In this document: positions 31,687 through 42,600 of the stretch, piece after piece
Position numbering within the stretch: position 1 is the first letter of the stretch
How the letters are laid out: every line of letters begins with the position of its first letter
Origin: Acidobacteriota bacterium
Lineage (GTDB): Bacteria > Acidobacteriota > Blastocatellia > Pyrinomonadales > Pyrinomonadaceae
Assembly (NCBI GenBank): GCA_019639175.1
Contig: JAHBSK010000012.1
Coordinates: 50,519 to 114,518 of the forward strand
DNA: 64,000 nucleotides
Direction: 5' to 3'
The notes under the pieces: generated by a model
What the model saw: only the letters and a program-made list of their open reading frames with translations
Databases searched by the model: none
What the model was told of the DNA's origin: nothing
Translations under genes and position numbers: made by a program

Positions 31687-32682
31687 ATGAACAACAACGG
31701 CACAATACTTTCGGTCAATGACCTGAAAACCTATTTCCAGACCGAGGACGGCGTGGTCAAGGCGGTTGACGGCATCACGTTCACGCTTGCCAAAGGCGAG
31801 ACGCTGGGCATAGTCGGCGAATCAGGTTCGGGCAAATCGGTGACGAATCTTTCCGTGATGCGGCTGATACCCGAACCGCCCGGAAAGATAGTCGGCGGCG
31901 ACATCATCTTTGACGGCACGGATGTCCGCGCGCTTTCCATCGACGAGGTGCGAAAGATACGCGGCAAACGCATAGCGATGATCTTTCAGGACCCGATGAC
32001 CTCGCTCAATCCGTTCCTGAAAATTTCGACACAGTTGATGGAGGTGACACAGCTTCACCTCGGCCATACGAAACAGCAGGCGTATGAACACGCCATAAAA
32101 ATGCTGGAAACGGTCGGCATACCTGACGCAAAGAGCCGTGTTGACGGCTATCCGCACGAATTTTCCGGCGGCATGCGCCAGCGTGTGATGATAGCAATGG
32201 CGCTCAGTTGCGATCCCGAACTGCTCATTGCCGACGAGCCGACGACCGCTCTGGACGTGACCATTCAGGCACAGATACTTGAGCTGATAAAAGACCTCAG
32301 AGAGCGGATGGGGACAAGCGTTATTCTCATCACGCACGACCTCGGCGTTGTTGCCGGCATGACCGACAAGATCATCGTGATGTACGCCGGAAAGGTATTT
32401 GAACAGGCTCCGACAAAAGAGCTTTTCGAGCGGCCGGCAAATCCATATACAAAAGGGTTGCTGAAAAGTGTGCCCGACCCGGCACACGAACAGGGCGAAC
32501 CGCTTTATCAAATTCCGGGTTTGCCGCCCGATGTGGCTCATCTGCCGCCGGGCTGCCCGTTCGCCGAACGCTGCGACCGCGCCGAGGACATTTGCCGCAG
32601 CGAATATCCGCCGTTCGTTGAGATAAACGAGAATCATCATTCGCTCTGCCATTTTGCAAAAGAGGTGTATGACGGGAACTGA
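31687..32682 (+). CDS. oppD: Oligopeptide ABC transporter ATPase OppD
   Basis: A 331-residue ATP-binding subunit. Walker A is GESGSGKS at residues 44-51, the ABC signature region is [12 protein letters not shown], and Walker B is [14 protein letters not shown], followed by the switch His in [10 protein letters not shown]. The C-terminal extension has the OppD cysteine motif ([19 protein letters not shown]), which can hold an iron-sulfur cluster in some relatives. It powers peptide import with OppF. Confidence 0.94.
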   Translation: MNNNGTILSVNDLKTYFQTEDGVVKAVDGITFTLAKGETLGIVGESGSGKSVTNLSVMRLIPEPPGKIVGGDIIFDGTDVRALSIDEVRKIRGKRIAMIFQDPMTSLNPFLKISTQLMEVTQLHLGHTKQQAYEHAIKMLETVGIPDAKSRVDGYPHEFSGGMRQRVMIAMALSCDPELLIADEPTTALDVTIQAQILELIKDLRERMGTSVILITHDLGVVAGMTDKIIVMYAGKVFEQAPTKELFERPANPYTKGLLKSVPDPAHEQGEPLYQIPGLPPDVAHLPPGCPFAERCDRAEDICRSEYPPFVEINENHHSLCHFAKEVYDGN

Positions 32683-32748
32683 CGTCGCTCCCGGAAAAAT
32701 ATTTATAGGACGCATGTGTCCCATTGGTCCTATCGGTCCCATTTGATC

Positions 32749-33783
32749 ATGACAAACAACGACCTCATAAAACTCGAAAACCTTCAGGTCCATTACCGCG
32801 TCGGCGGCGGGCTATTTTCGCAAGCAAAGCATGTCAAAGCGGTTGACGGCGTTTCTCTGGATATAAAAAAAGGCGAGACGCTCGGCCTGGTCGGCGAATC
32901 GGGCTGCGGCAAATCGACGCTCGGCAAAGCGATACTGAGGCTGACGGAACCGACCGGCGGCAAGGTTTTCTATAACGGCAAAGACCTCGCACACCTGCCG
33001 CAATCAGAAATGCGCGATCAGCGAAAGGATCTGCAGATGATCTTTCAGGACCCGTATGCGTCGCTCAATCCGCGAATGAACGTCGGCCAGATCATCGGAG
33101 AGCCGATCAGGACGTTCGGCCTGGCAAATGGCCGCAACGTCGATCAGATAGTGCAGGAACTGATGGAAACGGTCGGCATGAGCCGACGGTTCGTGAAACG
33201 CTATCCGCACGAATTTTCAGGCGGCCAGCGTCAGCGCATCGGCATTGCCCGCGCGCTGGCGGTCGATCCGGAGTTCATCGTCGCCGATGAGCCTATTTCC
33301 GCGCTCGACGTTTCCATACAGGCTCAGATAATGAACCTGATGGAAAAATTGCAGGCCGAAAAGAACCTGACATATCTTTTCATCTCTCATGACCTTCGAG
33401 CCGTCCGCCATCTGTCCGACCGTGTGGCGGTTATGTATCTGGGCAAGATCGTCGAACTTGCTCCGGGCAAGGACATCTATGACAGCCCGCTGATGCCCTA
33501 CACCCAGGCGCTGATATCCGCCGTTCCCGTTCCCGATCCTGAGGTCGAGGCAAAACGCGACCGCATCATTCTTCAGGGCGATGTTCCGTCGCCGATCGAT
33601 CCGCCCGCCGGATGCCACTTCCATACGCGGTGCCAATACGCCATCGACGAATGCCGCCGCAACGTTCCGCAGTTGGTTCAGATAAAACCCGCTCACAGCG
33701 CAGCATGCATCCGCATCTCGCCTGAGCATCCGAACATCATCGCAAACGCCGAAGCGGGCCTCGGAGCCGTCGGCCTGGAATGA
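32749..33783 (+). CDS. oppF: Oligopeptide ABC transporter ATPase OppF
   Basis: A 344-residue ATP-binding subunit. I start at ATG 32749 ([16 protein letters not shown]) because the usual OppF sequence begins there; an upstream in-frame ATG at 32716 would add residues read from repeat DNA. Walker A GESGCGKS at residues 49-56, signature [12 protein letters not shown], Walker [15 protein letters not shown], and the C-terminal cysteine block [18 protein letters not shown]. The 66-base gap before it holds near-tandem GTCCCATTGGTCCTATCGG words. Last gene of the opp operon; a bidirectional-looking terminator follows. Confidence 0.94.
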   Translation: MTNNDLIKLENLQVHYRVGGGLFSQAKHVKAVDGVSLDIKKGETLGLVGESGCGKSTLGKAILRLTEPTGGKVFYNGKDLAHLPQSEMRDQRKDLQMIFQDPYASLNPRMNVGQIIGEPIRTFGLANGRNVDQIVQELMETVGMSRRFVKRYPHEFSGGQRQRIGIARALAVDPEFIVADEPISALDVSIQAQIMNLMEKLQAEKNLTYLFISHDLRAVRHLSDRVAVMYLGKIVELAPGKDIYDSPLMPYTQALISAVPVPDPEVEAKRDRIILQGDVPSPIDPPAGCHFHTRCQYAIDECRRNVPQLVQIKPAHSAACIRISPEHPNIIANAEAGLGAVGLE

Positions 33784-33807
33784 GACAGGAAAAAAAGGAT
33801 GATAAAA

Positions 33808-33845
33808 CGGCCGTGCAGACGATGAGAGATCATCCTGCACGGCCG
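33808..33845 (-). terminator. Strong hairpin terminator between oppF and the DUF2383 gene
   Basis: An 11-bp perfect stem CGGCCGTGCAG/CTGCACGGCCG with an inner 5-bp stem GATGA/TCATC. On the minus strand it is followed by TTTTATCATCC and a T7 run, so it clearly ends the convergent DUF2383 gene. On the plus strand there is no T-run, but the stem may still slow oppF transcripts. Confidence 0.75.
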
Positions 33846-33869
33846 CATTGGCATCATAATAGCCACGGT

Positions 33870-34436
33870 CTAAAAGCCTGATCGGGCGGTTGACGAACTT
33901 TCACGCGCGGCGGTGTTGTCGCGAAGTGCCTTTACGCGGTCGTGGGTCGCCAGTATCGCGGAATACTGTGACTGTACCGTTTGCTGGATATAGGCCGGAA
34001 GTTCCTGCTCCAGCACGGTCTGGTATTCGGCTTTTGCCACGTCCTCGCTGCGTTCGCATTCGTTGTAGATGGCTGCTTCGTCATCGCCGGTTATCGCCGC
34101 TTTCAGGTTCATCCAGCCGCGGTGGAGCGATGCCGAAAGGCTTCCGGCATTTTCCGGATCGCCGCCCAGCGTTCGCACAATGTCTTGCAAGTCACCGACA
34201 AAATCCGCCCGCTGTTGTGAATACTGATAAAACTCTTTCTTTATATCCGCGCTCTTTATCCCTTCTGCGGCTTGTTTAAAGCCTTCCTGGCCGTCGCGGC
34301 AGGTTTCTATCAGGCCGTTCAGCGAACTGATCAGTTCTTCATTCTGATTCAGCGGATCGCGGATGAGTTCCGGCGCGTAGTCGGGCGGCTGGGGCGTTGC
34401 TATCGGCATTCCAAATTCGTTCATGTTGTTCATCAT
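33870..34436 (-). CDS. DUF2383/PA2169-type four-helix-bundle protein
   Basis: A 188-residue cytosolic protein. After a Pro-rich head (MPIATPQPPDYAPEL), residues about 32-165 form a ferritin-like helical bundle: ELISSLNGLIETCRDGQEGF, then FYQYSQQRADFVGDLQDIVR, LHRGWMNLKAAITGDDEAAI and YQTVLEQELPAYIQQTVQSQ. This pattern is the PA2169/DUF2383 family, often linked to stress but without known activity. The start has two nearby ATGs (34436 and 34424). It is transcribed toward the opp operon and ends in the shared terminator. Confidence 0.78.
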   Translation of the reverse strand: MMNNMNEFGMPIATPQPPDYAPELIRDPLNQNEELISSLNGLIETCRDGQEGFKQAAEGIKSADIKKEFYQYSQQRADFVGDLQDIVRTLGGDPENAGSLSASLHRGWMNLKAAITGDDEAAIYNECERSEDVAKAEYQTVLEQELPAYIQQTVQSQYSAILATHDRVKALRDNTAARESSSTARSGF

Positions 34437-34814
34437 AATACTGTGTCCTCCGTTGGCTCTCCGCTTTTAGCACGGGCGGGCCGTTTTCTGCCCTTATCTG
34501 CCATCAAGAGCCGTGCCAATGCATTTCAGCCTGTAAATACGGGCATTTCAGGGCTTTGACACAAATTGGCATTGCAAACTTATCGGACATCCGCAAGCAA
34601 AACTGTCGCGGTTTCGGACACATTCTGAAACGCCCGGAAAATGCCTTTTTCCGCTCTTCGGCGAAGCCGTCGGGACGGACAGCGGAGGTTTGGACTTTTT
34701 TATGAAACTGGCCGATGATTAGATATATAAAGCAACTATGCCAAAAATGCGTTCGCCCCGAATATGTTCCCCTGCATATTCCACGGCACAGGCGCAGGTA
34801 ACGTGTTTGCAAAA
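34437..34814. other. Divergent promoter region between the DUF2383 and diguanylate cyclase genes
   Basis: About 375 bases with no gene I trust. On the plus strand a TTGACA occurs at 34556-34561, with a weak -10 (CTTATC) 17 bases on. No palindromic operator stands out. Small frames on the minus strand here look random. Confidence 0.35.
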
Positions 34815-36950
34815 ATGAAACTGCCCAAGCCCACAAAACCCAGATTTTTGGATACCGTTGCGGAAGAGAACGGAGTAGCCGTCGTTGTTTTGGATAAAGA
34901 GGGCCAGGAGGTCTTTACTGCCAATAACAATTCCATTTGCTCTCTGCTTTACTCCTCGCCCCGGACAAGCGCCGATTGTGCCGAATATTGCGGCCGTGCG
35001 TTTGAAAGAACAGAGTCTTCAGACGATCCGGTGGTGTATGAATGTCACGCGGGCCTGACGTGTCACGCGGTTCCTGTTGAAGACCGAGGCAGCCGGTTCG
35101 TTGCCATTGTCGGCAGGACGTTTGTCCGTTCCAGCCGCTATCGCGAAGCGACCGAAAAGGCCATTTCGGGAGAATGGAGCGTGTTTCCGCCGACCGAATT
35201 TTTCGGCAACGTCCTTTTTTCCGGTTCTTCAGATCCGATAAAAAAGGCAGTGGCAAAACTTGAGCGCTTTGCTCCAAAGGACAAGGAAGCATCGCCGGAA
35301 CCGGCAGAAGAAAAAGCCGCCGGAACAACGGATGAGGTCAAAGGGCCGTCGGTGCGGGATATGGCCTCCGAACAGCCGGATGCCGGGACGATCACCGAAC
35401 TGATAGATAAATTTAACCGAGAGGCCGCAAACAGGCCGTCTGTTCCGGCGCCGTCCGAGCAGCAGTTGAAAAGAAGGCCGGAAGAGATATCTGCCATGCG
35501 CTCGCTGATGGGACAGTTGATGCGGATGGATCATCAAGAGGCAGCGACGGCAATTCTGGCACATCTGTCACGATTTTACGGCGCGGCATCAGCCACATGG
35601 CTCGAATCGCGTGACGGTGTGTTCGCTAGCGTTTCAGGCACGGGCGAACTGGCGGAAAAACAGGTTCGCGCCGATCTTCGCGGGCTTCGGAACATTGCCG
35701 AAAGCGATGCCGAACACGTCCTTGAACTGAACCCGAAAAGCTCCGCCGGCAAACAGGGCGTTTCCGGTCCGCTGCTCTTTTTTCCGGTCGTCATTGGCGG
35801 CGAGATAAAGGCCGCCGTCGGTATTCACGGCACGGGCGAGGCCGAACTTGACCGCGCCGCGATAACGCGGTTCGTCAGGGCCGTCGGGCCAAAAATGGAG
35901 ATACTTCGCCTGAGAGAGATCGTGTCCGCCCGCGATTCGCTTGCCCGAAACCTAAAGGAATTCAACGAAAGCCTGCAAAGAATAGATTCTGCCGATTTCT
36001 GGAACCAGATAACAAGGGTTTCCGCCGGATTGCTCGGAGCCGAAAGGGCGTCGATACTTGTAAAAGATGAGGACACGGGAACGCTGTCGGCCAGGGCATT
36101 TATCGGAGCGCCGATAGACATCACGCGTGTTGAGGATGTCGGAGCGAGGATAGCAAAAAAAGCTTTTGACGGCGGTGAGCCGCTGGTCGTGACGGACATC
36201 GGCCTCTCACGTTATGGCCGTGCGCCTGATGAACGCCGTTACCGGACGGGTTCGTTCCTTAGCTTTCCCATCTCCATCGGCGACCGCAATCTGGCGGTGC
36301 TGAATTTTACCGACAGGGTTGGCGGACCTGCGTTCGGCGAAGGCGATGTCGAACTGCTAAAGGCAATTGCTCCGCAGTTGGCGGTCGCGCTTGACCGAAA
36401 GGCGCTGAAAATACGGGCCGGCGAGTTGGAAAAACGCTCTATCACCGATTCTCTGACGGGCCTGATGAATCGCGGATACATAGAAGAACGTCTGGTCGAG
36501 GAAATGAACAGCGCAAGCCGTCACCGCTTTCCGGTATGCCTTTTGATGATAGACGTTGACAATTTCAAGCAGTATAACGATACTTACGGGCATCCGGCCG
36601 GTGACACAGCACTTGTGCTGGTCGCAAGCGTTCTAAAGGACACGCTCCGCGCCGCCGACGTTGCGGCACGTTACGGCGGCGAGGAATTTGCCGTTCTTTT
36701 GCCGCAAACCGGCGTCGAAGAAGGGAAGGCGATCGCCGAACGTCTCCGCCAACGCATAGAACGGACCGAGTTTCCCAAAAGGCGCGTGACCATAAGCATC
36801 GGGCTGGCGGCGTACTCGAACGAATTTGCGGAGCCAAAGGATTGGATAACAGCGGCGGACATGGCGCTTTACGAGGCGAAGGGGCTTGGCCGAAACATCG
36901 TGCAGAATTACGAGGATCTGGGAAGATCTTTTAAGGAAAAGATCCACTGA
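34815..36950 (+). CDS. PocR-GAF-GGDEF diguanylate cyclase
   Basis: A 711-residue protein making cyclic di-GMP. I favour ATG 34815 (MKLPKPTKPRFLD); GTG 34803, with AGG just upstream, is possible. Residues about 8-125 resemble a PocR sensory domain (CAEYCGRAF...VVYECHAGLTCHAVPV), with cysteines that could bind a small hydrocarbon-like ligand or metal. A charged linker follows (about 140-230), then two regions of GAF type (about 235-370 and 385-535). The GGDEF domain at the end has LMIDVDNFKQYNDTYGH and RYGGEEF (621-625), with the inhibitory-site RAAD upstream. No membrane segment. It is followed 16 bases later by the STAND-like/RsbW-like gene, so the two are probably one signalling unit. Confidence 0.88.
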   Translation: MKLPKPTKPRFLDTVAEENGVAVVVLDKEGQEVFTANNNSICSLLYSSPRTSADCAEYCGRAFERTESSDDPVVYECHAGLTCHAVPVEDRGSRFVAIVGRTFVRSSRYREATEKAISGEWSVFPPTEFFGNVLFSGSSDPIKKAVAKLERFAPKDKEASPEPAEEKAAGTTDEVKGPSVRDMASEQPDAGTITELIDKFNREAANRPSVPAPSEQQLKRRPEEISAMRSLMGQLMRMDHQEAATAILAHLSRFYGAASATWLESRDGVFASVSGTGELAEKQVRADLRGLRNIAESDAEHVLELNPKSSAGKQGVSGPLLFFPVVIGGEIKAAVGIHGTGEAELDRAAITRFVRAVGPKMEILRLREIVSARDSLARNLKEFNESLQRIDSADFWNQITRVSAGLLGAERASILVKDEDTGTLSARAFIGAPIDITRVEDVGARIAKKAFDGGEPLVVTDIGLSRYGRAPDERRYRTGSFLSFPISIGDRNLAVLNFTDRVGGPAFGEGDVELLKAIAPQLAVALDRKALKIRAGELEKRSITDSLTGLMNRGYIEERLVEEMNSASRHRFPVCLLMIDVDNFKQYNDTYGHPAGDTALVLVASVLKDTLRAADVAARYGGEEFAVLLPQTGVEEGKAIAERLRQRIERTEFPKRRVTISIGLAAYSNEFAEPKDWITAADMALYEAKGLGRNIVQNYEDLGRSFKEKIH

Positions 36951-36966
36951 CCGTTACGACCATTAC

Positions 36967-39159
36967 ATGTTGGGGGAAAACAAACACAAACGCATCCTTT
37001 CAGGCCGGGACGCGGAAAGCTTCGTCGGCAGAACGGAGGAGCTTGGCCGCATTCTCGCGGACGCGCGCGGTGAAGGTTCTGCCGGGATATTGCTGAGATA
37101 CGCTCCGCGAACCGGTGCGACCGAGCTTTTGCGTCAGGCCTATGACCGGCTTTTTGCCGATGATGGCTCTGCGCCTGTGTATTTTTCCATGCGGTCAGGT
37201 GAAACGGCGGCTGAGGCGGCGCGGCGGTTCGCCTATGAATTTCTGACCCAGACGGTCGCTCATCGCAGGTCGGACAGCAGCATTTTGTTTTCTGCTTTGA
37301 CGCTGCCTGAGCTTATCGACCTGGTAAATCCCGCAGATCTGGAGTTCTTTGAGTCTCAGGCAAAATGGCTTGCCGAGGCTCCGTACGATCAGGAGCTTTT
37401 TGTCCAGCGATGCCTTACTCTTCCGCTTGCCGCGAGCGCCGTCGGGATCAGGTCTTACGTGCTTTTTGATGATCTTCATCTGGCCGATGTCATGCCGAAC
37501 GGCCATCTTGTGACAAACGCTTTCAGGGAGATCGCCCGCGGCGGCCGTTTCCCGTTCTGCATGGCCGCATATCGCCGCTCAAGGGCATTCACGGGCGAAG
37601 CGGCAGAAACGCTTCATCTGGCAAGCCTTTCAAAAGAGGAAACGCTGTCAGTTATCGAAACGTTCGCCGCATCACGGCATGTTCGCATATCGGAATCTGT
37701 TCGCGACCTGATGTATCTGGTCACAAAAGGCGACCTTGTATTTATCAGAGGGCTGACAGACGAAGCTGCCGCAGCCGCGATGCCGCTGGAAAGCTATCAC
37801 GACCTTGGGAATGTGTTTTCGGCATCGGTGTTCGGCGGAACTATAGCAGAAATTTATGACCGGATATTCCGCCTCGCCTGCGGCGGCCCGGCGATCGAAA
37901 AAGGCGTCATCCGCCTGCTGCTCGATTCCATGGACGGAGCGGGTTCGCCATTGTCATTTGATATATGGCAGAAAAAGCTCGGCTTGGCAGCAAGCGAAGC
38001 CGATGCGCTGCTTGGCCGTTTGAATGTCGAGGAGATAGTGCGTTCGGGTTCGCGGCGTGTCGATGTCATTGAACGGGATTCCTGTCTGGCGGATTATCTG
38101 ACGGTGCGGAACAGCCTTGAGGCCGAGGGAAAAAGGCGCGCGGCCGTTTTTGGATCATTCCTGTCCGATTTTTTGGTCAATGCTCCAAAGGTGATGGAAC
38201 GCGAATATCGCCGGGCGTCGGCCATTGGCCTCAAAGATCTTCTTTCGCAGTTCGAGAACAGGTCGGTCCCGGCGGCCCTTTTCGATTACGAGGCGTATCG
38301 CATTCAATACAAAGGGCTTGCTCCGCGCGAGGCCGAACAGAATCTGCGTGCGGACGAGGATCTGCTGACGCTGCCGCGAATAGTTTTTTCCGCGCACACA
38401 GACGCGTTCTACAATGCCATCGGACTGATAACCGAAAGCGAGCGGTCAGCCGTTGCCGTCGGGTTCGAGACGGGTGCAGCAGGCTCGGAAGAGCCTGTCG
38501 CGTGGATCGCCGCCGAGATCGAATCAAAACTCGAAGCCAACGCCGAGCTTGCCGAATTTTGGTGCGACCGTCTGGAAATGGCAGCCGAGATGTGCGGTTT
38601 TGAGCGGTTCAAACTTTGGCTCGTTGCTCCCGAAGGCTTTGACGAGGCCGCAATGAGCATTCTCCGTGAGCGTTCGTGCCTCTCATCCAGCCGCCGCCAG
38701 GTCGAGTTCCTGCGTAAAAGGCTTGTTCAGACGGAAACACCCGACACCTCGCTTGAGGAATACGAAATAGTGATACCAATGGGCGAAGATTCCGAGATGG
38801 TCGCCGCCCACGCCCTTGAGGACATAGCAAAACGCCATGATTTCGGCACAAAAGAGATCAATCAGATCAAGACCGCTCTGGTCGAGGCATGTATAAACGC
38901 CGCCGAACACAGCCACAGCCTTGACCGCCGCATCCATCAGAAATTTGTTGTCGGGCCTGACTACATAACCATCACGGTGTCCAATCGCGGCATTCGCCTG
39001 ATAGACAACCGCAACCCCGAACCGCCTTCCAATGAAGGCCGACGCGGCTGGGGATTGAAGCTGATGCGGCAGTTGATGGATGAAGTTCGTATCGAACAGG
39101 TTGATGACGGCACGCGCATTTCCATGACCAAATATCTTTCACGCAAAAAAGCCGCCTAG
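36967..39159 (+). CDS. STAND-like NTPase fold fused to RsbW-like ATPase (possible anti-sigma/switch kinase)
   Basis: A 730-residue protein; start set at ATG 36967, just after the cyclase stop. The N-terminus FVGRTEELGRILADA is the usual start of STAND/AAA-like modules, and RSYVLFDDLHLAD looks like Walker B. But the P-loop place reads APRTGATELL: the expected Gly-Lys-Ser/Thr is Gly-Ala-Thr, so ATP binding there is doubtful. The middle is helical with winged-helix character. The C-terminal ~130 residues are a GHKL ATPase of the RsbW/SpoIIAB type: KTALVEACINAAEHSHS is the N-box and GRRGWGLKLMRQLMDEVRIE the G2 box. It may phosphorylate an anti-anti-sigma factor; none is adjacent. Confidence 0.72.
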   Translation: MLGENKHKRILSGRDAESFVGRTEELGRILADARGEGSAGILLRYAPRTGATELLRQAYDRLFADDGSAPVYFSMRSGETAAEAARRFAYEFLTQTVAHRRSDSSILFSALTLPELIDLVNPADLEFFESQAKWLAEAPYDQELFVQRCLTLPLAASAVGIRSYVLFDDLHLADVMPNGHLVTNAFREIARGGRFPFCMAAYRRSRAFTGEAAETLHLASLSKEETLSVIETFAASRHVRISESVRDLMYLVTKGDLVFIRGLTDEAAAAAMPLESYHDLGNVFSASVFGGTIAEIYDRIFRLACGGPAIEKGVIRLLLDSMDGAGSPLSFDIWQKKLGLAASEADALLGRLNVEEIVRSGSRRVDVIERDSCLADYLTVRNSLEAEGKRRAAVFGSFLSDFLVNAPKVMEREYRRASAIGLKDLLSQFENRSVPAALFDYEAYRIQYKGLAPREAEQNLRADEDLLTLPRIVFSAHTDAFYNAIGLITESERSAVAVGFETGAAGSEEPVAWIAAEIESKLEANAELAEFWCDRLEMAAEMCGFERFKLWLVAPEGFDEAAMSILRERSCLSSSRRQVEFLRKRLVQTETPDTSLEEYEIVIPMGEDSEMVAAHALEDIAKRHDFGTKEINQIKTALVEACINAAEHSHSLDRRIHQKFVVGPDYITITVSNRGIRLIDNRNPEPPSNEGRRGWGLKLMRQLMDEVRIEQVDDGTRISMTKYLSRKKAA

Positions 39160-39678
39160 ATCGGTTTTTGGCTGTCTATATGGCAAGACTTAAAACAGAC
39201 AGATGCAAATATACTTGAAAGACTATGTGTTCTATCTTTCTATGTGTTTTAAAAATCGGCATTAACAACATAGAAACATAGGGCACATAGATATTCTCAA
39301 TACGTTCAACGTGTCACGTTTCAGGGACAGTTTTGTCCGGGATCTGAGATCTTAAATTTAAAATTTGGAATTTACAATTTACAATTTTTTTTGAACTTCG
39401 TCATATTTGAATTTCGTTCTGTGTGATCTTTTTGCAAGATGGGTCCGGGGCAGTATCTTTGACGATCTTCTTCAGGAGAGAACTCGTCAATGGCATCCGG
39501 CAATTTGCCGCTCGGTCGGCTGTGGGCAAAGCCCCCTTTGTTGAAGTTTTAGGAAGAGCGTTCGGCTGTCAGTTTTGTATTGCCATACATGCGTGCTAAA
39601 ACCACTCCGGGTCAACAAAAATCTTGCCTTTTTGGTCAAATTCGGGTATCACTTCAAAAGACCGCAGAGGTAACAAAG
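39160..39678. other. Gene-free stretch with word repeats
   Basis: About 520 bases without a convincing gene. It holds an inverted repeat of 'ctatgtg' words (39223-39290) and an AT-only run of AATTT words (39352-39388). The last part (39420-39660) reads like ordinary leader sequence for the large gene at 39679, whose ribosome site AGAGG is at 39666-39670. Confidence 0.45.
39223..39290. repeat. Inverted repeat of 'ctatgtg' words
   Basis: Left arm CTATGTGTTCTATCTTTC + TATGTGTTTT, right arm AACATAGAAACATAG + GGCACATAG. Each arm itself is a near-duplicate of a CTATGTG/CATAG word. Followed at 39352-39388 by TTAAATTTAAAATTTGG and three more AATTT words. Confidence 0.5.
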
Positions 39679-42600
39679 ATGAAAAGAATGCTCACGGCGG
39701 CGGCTCTCTGCTCCGCACTTCTGGTCATTGGGCTGTGGACGCTTATTCCTGTAAGTTCCGCACAGCGCGACCTTTTTGCCAAACAAAACGTGGTCGATGC
39801 CCTGCTCGCATTGCCCGCTCCGCCGCCGATACATCCTGATTCGCCGGTGCGCGGCAGCGACAGGTCGCCCGAATTCTTTGATCCGGACAAGCCTCCGCCT
39901 GACAATGCCCCGATCGGCGATCTGCTCGATTATTGGGAAAGAATGGGACGGACCGCCGCCGATCTTTATTACGGCCCTGTGCCGTCCGATCATGTAAGGA
40001 ACAGGATAAGGGCAGAGATCGAAAAGAATCCAAGTGACATCGGGAAATTTTTCAACCTTTTTCGCGGTGACGCTGCGGGTACGCGTTTCGTCAGGGATAT
40101 GTATGCAAAACTCGGTGACGATGAGCAGAACGCCGACGTACAACAGATCGTAAAAGCCTGGCTGCTGTACAACAGCCCGTATTTTGCCGATGAACTGGAA
40201 AGACGTTCGCGTCAGGTTGCCGATCAGGGTGAATACGTAAGGAATCATGAAGATCTGATAGCTCTTGCCCGGTACGATTGGGACCGCGGCTCGCCCATCA
40301 TCAACCGCCTTTATTCAGACCGTTCACAGCCCGTTTCCCGCATTGCCGCACTGTGGGCGCTGTATCGCAGGGCGAATGATTCCGGTTCGCCCGGCGACAT
40401 CGACCGCTATCGCGGGGAACTGATGGAGATCGTCGAGGACAAAAATGCGACGAACGCAATGCGCGACCTGGCTTTTGACGCGCTCAATGCGGAAAAGGAA
40501 TGGAGCGGCATGGACGACTGGTATCTTTCGCTTTTGGCGGACGAGACATTGGAAGACCTTCAGGTCAACGGCAGTTCGTTCACCGGCCTGACGACCATTA
40601 TAAACCGTTCGCCCGTGTCGCGGTTCAAGGACAGGATGATCGAACTGGCCGGAGGCGATAACAAGACGATCCGCAATGCCGCCGCCCGCAACCTGCTGGT
40701 GCTGCTTGCCAGAGAAAAGGACGAAAAGATCGTCAAAGCTCTTCTGCCGTGGCTCTCCGATCCTGACTGGGCAAAGGAACTGGGCGGTGCAAGCCGCGGC
40801 CGTATCGTCGAGGCTTTGTCATCAATGAAAATGCCTGACGCCGTTCCGGGACTGATCTTGATAATGAATGAAAAGGAGCGGCAGCGTTCTGGCATTCCGA
40901 TAGACGGAATTCGGATCGACGGCGTTGAAATATCTGACTCATCTCATGCAAACACCGCTGCAAATGTCGTCGTAAATGAATCGTATATAGCAAGAGACAC
41001 GGTCAATACGAATGCCGCCGTGCGGAGCGGGGGCAGAGAGGATTATTATCCGCACCGTTACAGCGCCATCAGAGCGTTGGCAAAACAGGCTGACGGACGT
41101 GCGGCTCCGGCGTTGCGGGCGGTTCTGCCGCAGGTGGACGGATATCAGCGTTCGATGGTCGTCGCGGCCTTGCTTGCTTCCGGCGGATACAGCATAGCGG
41201 AACAGGTCGATGCCCTTGAACACTCCGCTAGGGCAAGTTTCGTTGCCGAAGAGGAAATGAGACGGCAGGTGGCGGAGATCGCTGCCGAACTTGGCATTGA
41301 TCTTAACAGCATCACCGACCCGAACAGCATTTCTCCTGAGATGCGGCGTCGTTTTGGGGAACGGTTAATGAGCCGTTCTGCAAATTACACTGCAAACGCT
41401 GCAAACTATGCCGCAAACAGGGCCTCCGGCATGGGCGACCCTCGCGAGATGCTCGGTCAGGCCGTTGCCCAGATCGAAGAACCGGGCGAACTGCTCGTGC
41501 AGGGAGTGATAAACAGGATCGAGGTACTGGACAGCAAGGAGCCGCAGGTCGCCGGTGTCCTCAGAGGACTCATCAACCGATGGAATTCGCCCGCCGTTTT
41601 TGCCTTGATGCTGCGTGATGTAAAGAACGGCCGTGCGGACATAGCGGCGGTTCTGAAACTTCTTTCACAGCGGCAGGCGTTGGCAGAGCAGCAGGCGGCG
41701 GGCATCTTTGAACTTCGGTCGGGTGTTCCGTCGGCCCGCGGACTTTACGGATGCCTTGTAGAAGACCCGGCGGCTGTTGCTGAGGCAGTTGGCAGGGGCG
41801 GCGAAGAGGCTGCGGCTGCGCTTGCCTGCTCCAGGCTGCTCAGGATACCGCTCGATGTCCGAATGGCAGCGGCGGGTTTGGACGGTAATGACAAACGCCT
41901 CGCTACTGCCGCCGAATTGTATCTTGAAAGCGAGGATTCGCCCGCCGCGCGTCAGATCATTCTTTCACGCGCTCCGGGCAAGGCAAAAATACTCGGAGCA
42001 AAATATTTTTTCCCCGGTGAACAGGGATCCACGTATGTGGTAAGCCCCATGACCGAGATCTTTGAAAGTGTCGGGGCATTGTGGTCTGCGGGGCCGCGCG
42101 GAAACGAGTACATTTACGGAGAAATTTCGGAATATTCGGAATACGCTAAGCGGGAATGGCGTCCGACCGATGAAAAACTCAGCAAGGAAGTTCTTGAAAA
42201 TTCCGAGCTTCTGGGCATCTATTCCTACCGAAACTATCTGATACGGATATTCGCGGACAAGGTGCTGTTCAGCGTTCAGGATGACGATGCCCGATTCAAG
42301 GAAAGGGAATTGTCAGAGCCGGAGTTTGACGAACTGAGGACACATCTTCGCGATCACAACGTTGACCAATTACCGCCTTTCCTGTCGTGCGGGCCGTATT
42401 CCGGCTGTGACACCAGAGATCTGGTCATGGTGGGCAAAGCGGGCGGACGCCGCGTTTTTGCCGAGGCCCGCCGGTTTCCCGAATTTTTTAGCGAACTGGA
42501 CCGTATATTTGACGACATGGCCGCACATCCGATGCGGCTCCGATATACCGCAAGCACATCGGTTCCGGGCCTGCAGGTGCTTTATGGCGGCGATGAGCAA

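Noticed and set aside
31822..32793. A 323-codon open frame on the minus strand over oppD
   Set aside because: Fully antisense to a textbook OppD ATPase. The composition is typical of a shadow frame (His/Arg/Cys-rich).
34504..34836. A 110-codon minus-strand frame in the gap before the diguanylate cyclase gene
   Set aside because: Cys/Arg/Phe-rich, no domain, no ribosome site, and it overlaps the start of the cyclase gene antisense.
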